Positions 59,074 through 64,000 of a stretch of 64,000 nt of DNA are shown one piece after another. The stretch spans positions 496,001 to 560,000 of the forward strand of contig NZ_FXXA01000002.1 in NCBI RefSeq assembly GCF_900184265.1, given 5' to 3'. The first letter of the stretch is position 1. Each line of letters opens with the position of its first letter. Both the position numbers and the translations under genes were made by a program. Under the pieces are notes generated by a model that saw only the letters and a list, made by a program, of their open reading frames with translations, searched no databases and was not told the DNA's origin. This stretch comes from Eggerthella timonensis (GTDB taxonomy: Bacteria; Actinomycetota; Coriobacteriia; Coriobacteriales; Eggerthellaceae).

Positions 59074-60885
59074 ATGAAGCAAGAGAACATCCGCAACGTC
59101 GCCATCATCGCGCACGTTGACCACGGTAAGACCACGATCGTCGACCGTCTGCTGTACGCCAGCGGCGTGTTCCGCGAGAACCAGCAGGTGGACGAGCGCG
59201 TGCTCGACAGCAACGATCAGGAGCGCGAGCGCGGTATCACCATCCTGTCCAAGAACATCTCCGTCACGTACAACGACGTGAAGATCAACGTCATCGACAC
59301 GCCCGGCCACGCCGACTTCGGCGGCGAGGTGGAACGCGTGCTGAACATGGCCGACGGCGCCCTGCTCATCGTCGACGCGTTCGAGGGTCCCATGCCCCAG
59401 ACGCGCTTCGTGCTGAAGCACGCGCTCGGACAGGGTCTGCGCATCATCCTCGTGGTGAACAAGATCGACCGCCCGGGCGCGCGCCCCAACGAAGTGGTCG
59501 ACGAGGTGTTCGACCTCATGGTGGAGCTCGAGGCCTCCGACGCGCAGCTCGACTTCCCCGTCATCTACGCCAGCGCCATGAACGGCTATGCCCGTTACGC
59601 GCCCGATGACGACAACATGGACATGATCCCCCTGATCGAAACCATCCTCAAGGAGGTTCCGGCTCCCGATTGCGAGCCGAACGGCCCGGTGGCGCTCCAG
59701 ATCTGCACGGTCGACCACTCCAGCTTCGTCGGTCGCATCGGCGTGGGGCGCCTGTTCTCCGGCACCATCCACAAGGGCGAGCCCGCGCTCGTCATCAAGA
59801 ACGACGGCACGCGCTATAACACGAACATCAAGCAGGTGTTCACGTTCGAGGCGCTGGGCAAGAAAGAGCAGCAGGAAGTGCACGCCGGCGACATCGTGGC
59901 CGTGGTGGGCGTCGAGGACGCCGACATCGGCGATATGGTGACGAGCCGCGAGAACCCCGTTCGCTTCGACCCCATCCAGGTGGAAGAGCCCACGATGGCT
60001 ATCGTGTTCGAGGCCTCGTCGAGCCCGCTCGTCGGTCGCGAAGGCGAGATCGTCGGAGCGCGCCAGCTCAAGGAGCGCCTCATGCGCGAGAAGGAGAGCA
60101 ACATTTCCATGCGCATCGAGGAGCTTGAGGACAAGACCGGCGTGGAGGTTGCCGGCCGCGGCGTGCTGCACCTGTCGGTGCTCATGGAGACGATGCGCCG
60201 CGAGGGCTTCGAGTTCCAGGTGGGCCGTCCCCGCGTGCTCATCAAGAAGGACGAGGCCGGCCGCAAGCTCGAGCCGATCGAGGAAGCCACCGTGGACGTG
60301 CCCAGCGAGTACGCGGGCAAGGCCATCGAGGTGTTCGGCAGCGCCGGCGGCGAGATGTCCGACATGTACCAGCGCGGCGATCAGACGCACCTTGTGTTCA
60401 AGATCCCGTCCCGTGGCACGATGGGCCTGCGCACGCGCCTGCTGAACGTCACGCGCGGCGAGGCCACGATGTTCCACCACTTCTCCGAATACGGTCCTTT
60501 CCGCGGCGATATGTCGGGGCGCAAGAACGGCTCGATGATCTCCATGTCCACCGAGAAGAGCGTGGCGTACGCGCTCGACGCGCTGCAGGAGCGCGGCCGT
60601 CTGTTCGTCGGCCCCGGCGAGGACTGCTACGAGGGCATGATCGTGGGCGAGTCGTCGAAGGAAGGCGACATGGTGGTGAACATCGCCAAGTCGAAGCAGT
60701 TGGGCAACCAGCGTTCGTCGGGCGCCGACAAGGCCATCTCGCTGACGCCGCCCATCACGTTCACGCTTGAAGAGGCGCTCGAGTACATCGAGGACGACGA
60801 GCTGGTGGAGGTCACGCCGAAGAGCATCCGCCTGCGCAAGCGCATGCTGTCGGCCACCGACCGCAAGAAGGCTGCCAAGAAGTAG
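59074..60885 (+). CDS. typA: Ribosome-binding GTPase TypA/BipA
   Basis: The ATG at 59074 follows GAAGGAAGG and gives 603 residues, the standard length. GTPase motifs: AHVDHGKT (13-20), [25 protein letters not shown] and [10 protein letters not shown]. The EF-G-like domains and the unique BipA C-terminal domain ([19 protein letters not shown] and [26 protein letters not shown]) are complete. It acts on ribosome assembly and stress translation. Confidence 0.95.
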   Translation: MKQENIRNVAIIAHVDHGKTTIVDRLLYASGVFRENQQVDERVLDSNDQERERGITILSKNISVTYNDVKINVIDTPGHADFGGEVERVLNMADGALLIVDAFEGPMPQTRFVLKHALGQGLRIILVVNKIDRPGARPNEVVDEVFDLMVELEASDAQLDFPVIYASAMNGYARYAPDDDNMDMIPLIETILKEVPAPDCEPNGPVALQICTVDHSSFVGRIGVGRLFSGTIHKGEPALVIKNDGTRYNTNIKQVFTFEALGKKEQQEVHAGDIVAVVGVEDADIGDMVTSRENPVRFDPIQVEEPTMAIVFEASSSPLVGREGEIVGARQLKERLMREKESNISMRIEELEDKTGVEVAGRGVLHLSVLMETMRREGFEFQVGRPRVLIKKDEAGRKLEPIEEATVDVPSEYAGKAIEVFGSAGGEMSDMYQRGDQTHLVFKIPSRGTMGLRTRLLNVTRGEATMFHHFSEYGPFRGDMSGRKNGSMISMSTEKSVAYALDALQERGRLFVGPGEDCYEGMIVGESSKEGDMVVNIAKSKQLGNQRSSGADKAISLTPPITFTLEEALEYIEDDELVEVTPKSIRLRKRMLSATDRKKAAKK

Positions 60886-60892
60886 CCATCGC

Positions 60893-60932
60893 CGCCGGTT
60901 GGGATGCGGCGCGCTCTGCGTCCCAACCGGCG
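60893..60932 (+). terminator. typA terminator
   Basis: CGCCGGTTGGGA (60893-60904) and TCCCAACCGGCG (60921-60932), perfect 12-bp stem, followed by GGTTTAT. Confidence 0.75.
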
Positions 60933-61040
60933 GGTTTATCCCTGAACCTGGCGTGGGGACTGTGAATCGATAATGGGTATATTGTGCAACGCAAGAACCC
61001 GTTTTCTCACGTGTGCGAGAATACAGCGCAGTACTTATCT

Positions 61041-61080
61041 CATGGGCGCTTCGGTCGGCGGTGTGACGAAGAAGCCCATG
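61041..61080 (+). promoter_or_regulatory. Leader hairpin before the PPIase lipoprotein gene
   Basis: CATGGGC (61041-61047) pairs with GCCCATG (61074-61080), continued by CTTCG/CGAAG, ending 17 nt before the start codon. It could affect translation. Confidence 0.45.
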
Positions 61081-61097
61081 TTCGAGGGAAGGGTCAT

Positions 61098-62384
61098 ATG
61101 AAGAAAACGTACATCATGAAGACCGTATGCGCGGTGAGCCTGACGGCGGCGTGCGCATGGGGCCTGGCCGGCTGCTCGAGCGAGGGCAACGCCTCGGCCG
61201 GCACCGGCGGTGTGGCGGGCACGGTCAACGGCGTGGAAATCGCCGAAGACACCGTCACGAACTACATTCAGGGCGTGCGCGAACAGCTGGGCGCCGACGA
61301 CGAAGAGTCGTGGGGCACGTGGCTTTCGCAGAACGAGTACACGCCTGCTTCCGTGCGCGAAGAAGTGTTCAACTCCTATGCCCAGCGCGAGCTTCTGAAA
61401 GAGGGCGTGGAGGAGAAGGGCATCACCGTCGAGAGTTCCGAAATCGACGAGCAGATCGACAAGGTGAAGCAGAACTACGATACCGATGAGAAGTGGCAGG
61501 CGGCGCTCGATCAGGCCGGCATGACCGAGGAGAGCTATCGCGCCGAGATCGAGCAGAAGCTCAAGGAGAACAAGCTGTACGCTTCGTTCGCTTCCGACGA
61601 GGATCCGAGCGATGCCGACATGCTGCAATACGCGCAGATGTACGCGACCGCGTACGACGGCTCCAAGCGCTCTTCCCATATCCTGTTCAACTCCGATGAC
61701 GAGGCGACGGCTCAGGAAGTGCTCGACAAGCTCAACTCCGGCGAGCTCGATTTCGTCGATGCGGTGAAGGAATACTCCCAGGATCCCGGTTCGGTCGAGC
61801 TTGATGGCGACGTGGGCTGGAACAACCCGAGCAACCTCGCGCAGGAGTACAAAGACGGGCTGGAGCCCCTTGAGAAGGATCAGCTGAGCGGCTTGGTCAC
61901 CACGCAGTTCGGCATCCATATCATCAAGTGCACCGACGTGTACACCGCTCCCGAAGAAGTGACGAGCCTCGATCAGATTCCGGAAGAGTGGATCTCCGTC
62001 ATCGCTTCGTCGCTGAAGTCGACGAGGCAGCAGGAAGCCTACCAGCAGTGGCTCGACGAAGCCACCGAGGCTGCCGACATCAAGATCAACGACATGCCGC
62101 AGGGCCTGCCCTACGACGTGGACATGTCGAAGTATCCCGCTCCGAGCACCGATGAGGGCACCGACGGCGCGACCGATGGTGCGACTGACGGTTCCTCTGA
62201 GGGCGAAGCGACCGACGGCCAGCCGGCCGATGGTTCCGATGCTCCCGCTTCCGAGGACGCTGCCGCGACCGACGGTGCAGCCGAAGGCGCCGCCGACGGC
62301 GCTGCCGAGGGCGACGCGGATGCCGGTTCCACCGAGGGCGGCGATGCTGCCGCTGCCGATGGACAGCCTGCGGAAGCCGCCTAA
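61098..62384 (+). CDS. SurA/PrsA-like parvulin peptidyl-prolyl isomerase lipoprotein
   Basis: The ATG at 61098 follows GAGGGAAGGG. The signal peptide ends in the lipobox LAGC with C26 as the lipid anchor. A SurA-N-like helical domain (about 40-180) leads to a parvulin domain (about 195-300: SSHILFNSDDEATAQEVLDKLNSGELDFVDAVKEYSQDP and FGIHIIKCTDV). The last 85 residues are a low-complexity Asp/Gly/Ala/Thr/Glu tail. The 428-residue protein would fold exported proteins at the outer face of the membrane. Confidence 0.9.
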   Translation: MKKTYIMKTVCAVSLTAACAWGLAGCSSEGNASAGTGGVAGTVNGVEIAEDTVTNYIQGVREQLGADDEESWGTWLSQNEYTPASVREEVFNSYAQRELLKEGVEEKGITVESSEIDEQIDKVKQNYDTDEKWQAALDQAGMTEESYRAEIEQKLKENKLYASFASDEDPSDADMLQYAQMYATAYDGSKRSSHILFNSDDEATAQEVLDKLNSGELDFVDAVKEYSQDPGSVELDGDVGWNNPSNLAQEYKDGLEPLEKDQLSGLVTTQFGIHIIKCTDVYTAPEEVTSLDQIPEEWISVIASSLKSTRQQEAYQQWLDEATEAADIKINDMPQGLPYDVDMSKYPAPSTDEGTDGATDGATDGSSEGEATDGQPADGSDAPASEDAAATDGAAEGAADGAAEGDADAGSTEGGDAAAADGQPAEAA

Positions 62385-62416
62385 GCCTTTAGGCTCATGA
62401 GCTGAGCACGTTTGAC

Positions 62417-62449
62417 ACGGCGGGCGTCCTTCGGGACCCCGCCGTTTTT
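62417..62449 (+). terminator. Intrinsic terminator after the PPIase gene
   Basis: ACGGCGGG/CCCGCCGT stem extended by GTCC/GGAC with a TTCG loop, followed by TTTTT. Confidence 0.88.
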
Positions 62450-62467
62450 CATGCACGCACGTCCGCA

Positions 62468-62483
62468 TGTTTCACGTGAAACA
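62468..62483. promoter_or_regulatory. parS site upstream of the ABC ATPase gene
   Basis: Exact 16-mer in a 26-bp palindrome (62463-62488), in the promoter or leader of the ATPase gene. Confidence 0.92.
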
Positions 62484-62505
62484 TGCGGCTACGACCAGGA
62501 GCGCT

Positions 62506-63363
62506 ATGGATACTCGCACACCTCCCTTCTTCGAACTGCACAACGCGGTGGTGCAGCGTGCCGGCGCGCCGATCCTGTCGATCGAATCGTTCGAGCTTGC
62601 CGAAGGGGAGCATCTGGCGTTGCTGGGACCGAACGGCTCGGGCAAGTCGACCTTCGTGAAGCTCATCACGCGGGAGGTGCTTCCCCTGCATCGGGACGAG
62701 CCGCCCGTGCGCTTCCGCGGCCGCGACCGCGCGACGCTGGCCGAAGTGAAGCAGAGCTTGGGCGTCGTGTCGTCGTCGATGCAGGATCAGATAGCCGTGC
62801 ATCTGCCGTCCGTGGACGTGGTGGCCGGCGGCCTGTTCGGGACGCTCGGCGTTCCGGTGCGGGCCGACGATGCCGCAGTGGACGACGCCCGTGTGCGGGC
62901 GCTCGGGGCGATGGAACTGCTCGGCGTGGACGACCTGGCATCGCGCGATATCATGACGTTGTCCACCGGCCAGGCGCGCCGCGTGCTCATCGCCCGCGCG
63001 CTCGTGCACGATCCAGATGCGCTCGTCTTCGACGAACCCTGCACGGGACTCGACCCCGAGGGCATGTACTACGTGCGTTCCAGCATGCGCACGCTCGCGC
63101 AGGCGGGCAAGAGCATCGTGCTGGTCACCCATTACCCCGAGGACATCATCCCAGAAATCAAGCGCGTGGTCCTGCTCAAAGACGGTTTGGTCCACGCCGA
63201 CGCAACGAAGGAATCCCTGATGAACGACCAGGTGATGAGCGATCTTTTCGACGTGCCCCTCCGTGTTCAGCGCATGTCCGCGCCTGCTCCCGTACGCTGC
63301 GGCGAGGGAAAATTCGATGATGCTCGTGAAGAGGAATATTTCTCGCTTGTGAGTGCCTATTAG
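62506..63363 (+). CDS. ABC transporter-type ATP-binding protein, no partner adjacent
   Basis: The ATG at 62506 follows AGGAG and gives 285 residues. Walker A GPNGSGKST is at 41-49, the signature LSTGQARRVLIARALVHDPDALVFDEP combines the C-loop and Walker B, and the switch histidine is in VLVTHYPED. No permease gene is next to it. It may serve a distant transporter, or be a soluble ABC ATPase related to ModF/PhrA-like proteins. The last 40 residues are an unusual tail. Confidence 0.85.
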   Translation: MDTRTPPFFELHNAVVQRAGAPILSIESFELAEGEHLALLGPNGSGKSTFVKLITREVLPLHRDEPPVRFRGRDRATLAEVKQSLGVVSSSMQDQIAVHLPSVDVVAGGLFGTLGVPVRADDAAVDDARVRALGAMELLGVDDLASRDIMTLSTGQARRVLIARALVHDPDALVFDEPCTGLDPEGMYYVRSSMRTLAQAGKSIVLVTHYPEDIIPEIKRVVLLKDGLVHADATKESLMNDQVMSDLFDVPLRVQRMSAPAPVRCGEGKFDDAREEEYFSLVSAY

Positions 63364-63426
63364 CTGTTGTATACTACGTAGCTGCTGCATGACCGCGCAA
63401 CGCGCGAGCATGCGCACCACCGAAGC

Positions 63427-63518
<92 letters not shown>

Positions 63519-63574
63519 GATTATTCCCGCGCCCTCGAGGCGCGTTTCATACGGGGCCCGGCCCCGCACCCCGC

Positions 63575-63667
63575 GGAGGGGTGGCAGAGTGGTTGAATGC
63601 GGCGGTCTCGAAAACCGTTTCACCGGCAACCCCGGTGACGAGGGTTCGAATCCCTCCTCCTCCGCCA
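63575..63667 (+). tRNA. tRNA-Ser (CGA)
   Basis: 93 nt with encoded CCA. The acceptor GGAGGGG pairs with CTCCTCC (one G-T), the anticodon loop CTCGAAA gives CGA and the variable arm CACCGGCAACCCCGGTG is long. Confidence 0.95.
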
Positions 63668-63676
63668 GATAAAAAG

Positions 63677-63711
63677 AAACCCTCCTGACTTTGTCAGGAG
63701 GGTTTTTCTTT
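63677..63711 (+). terminator. Strong intrinsic terminator after tRNA-Ser
   Basis: AAACCCTCCTGAC (63677-63689), TTT loop, GTCAGGAGGGTTT (63693-63705), then TTCTTT. A perfect 13-bp stem. Confidence 0.92.
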
Positions 63712-64000
63712 GGAAGACCGTTCGTTTTCAAAGCGCTTCACGTGAAGGTATATGCTCGTCATCCTTCCTACGATCATGTTTTTCCAGGTGAGGTTCAAAT
63801 TAAGCGGTAGGCCGCACTCCCTGTGCTACCATCGGCTATCTCAAAACGCACACGAGGTTCTCTATGCAGAAGGTGCGCGGGCGAAAACTCAACGTACGGA
63901 AAGCTCTGTTCTGTTTGTTGATACGTTTGCAGGTATGCAACGGGAAGGGACGTATATGGCGGTTGATCGCGCTTATGTTGGAAGGGGCTCGAGAGACGGC
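63712..64000 (+). other. Intergenic region and possible start of a gene running off the window
   Basis: Two starts compete near the end: ATG at 63864 (MQKVRGRKLNVRKALFCLLIRL, after GAGG) and ATG at 63956 (MAVDRAYVGRGSRDG, after GGGAAGGGA) in another frame. Both are open to the window end. The second has the better ribosome site. Neither product is recognisable from so few residues. Confidence 0.35.

Noticed and set aside
63736-63747. CTTCACGTGAAG as a further parS site
   Set aside because: Two symmetric bases differ from the consensus and it lies in a run of unrelated sequence; too weak to count with the others.

Overview
The window is a chromosomal replication-origin region of a high-GC Gram-positive bacterium. 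Gene order around the origin (rpmH, rnpA, yidD, yidC, jag, rsmG, parA, parB on one arm; dnaA, dnaN, recF, a DUF721/DciA-like gene, gyrB, gyrA on the other), the GC-rich codon use and the catabolic gene content fit an anaerobic actinobacterium of the Coriobacteriia, most likely Eggerthella or a close relative. The genus is an inference from protein character; no search was run.

Layout. 1-3,114: the end of an AbiE-type toxin-antitoxin pair and an AT-richer KAP-like P-loop NTPase, a small defence-type island. 3,376-6,856: a plasmid- or ICE-like maintenance module on the minus strand (parA, parB, a replication-initiator-like gene and a 19-residue amphipathic peptide gene), with several inverted repeats. 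7,346-12,600: a DUF6273 protein, a hybrid histidine kinase, a regulator with two GntR domains in one chain, and a small unknown transcription unit. 12,978-24,502: one plus-strand catabolic operon (MFS carrier, family III CoA-transferase, acyl-CoA dehydrogenase, crotonase, acyl-CoA ligase, two MaoC proteins, FixA/B/C/X, MarR). It looks like an activated-acid CoA pathway feeding or draining electrons through a FixABCX complex; the substrate is unknown. 24,499-33,870: minus-strand genes for a diguanylate cyclase, a zinc ribbon, a membrane M28-like protein with lost metal ligands, a coiled-coil membrane protein and a DinG helicase-exonuclease. 33,952-42,355: a small membrane protein, ddl, rlmN, parB, parA, a DUF559 protein, rsmG, jag, yidC, yidD, rnpA and rpmH. 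42,356-53,978: origin region, an ATPase-winged-helix fusion gene, dnaA, dnaN, recF, DUF721, gyrB, gyrA. 54,387-64,000: MATE transporter, bifunctional nuclease, LysR regulator, tRNA-Ile, tRNA-Ala, J-domain protein, typA, a PrsA/SurA-like lipoprotein, an ABC ATPase and two tRNA-Ser genes.

Two things dominate. First, the palindrome TGTTTCACGTGAAACA (the ParB centromere site parS) occurs 15 times exactly, once with only an outer base changed, and four times with one changed base: 20 sites, nearly all between 33 and 63 kb. Most lie between genes. In the dnaN and parA promoters the half-site TTCACG sits where the -35 element should be, 17 bp before a good -10. At two convergent gene ends parS is the centre of a perfect 40-bp palindrome. 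This suggests that ParB may act on transcription as well as segregation.

Second, dnaA is interrupted: a 66-bp stretch of the gene is repeated in exact inverted orientation 27 nt downstream, the frame is lost, and removing 64 nt restores a normal full-length DnaA. It is either a fold-back assembly or sequencing artefact or a real template-switch mutation in an essential gene.
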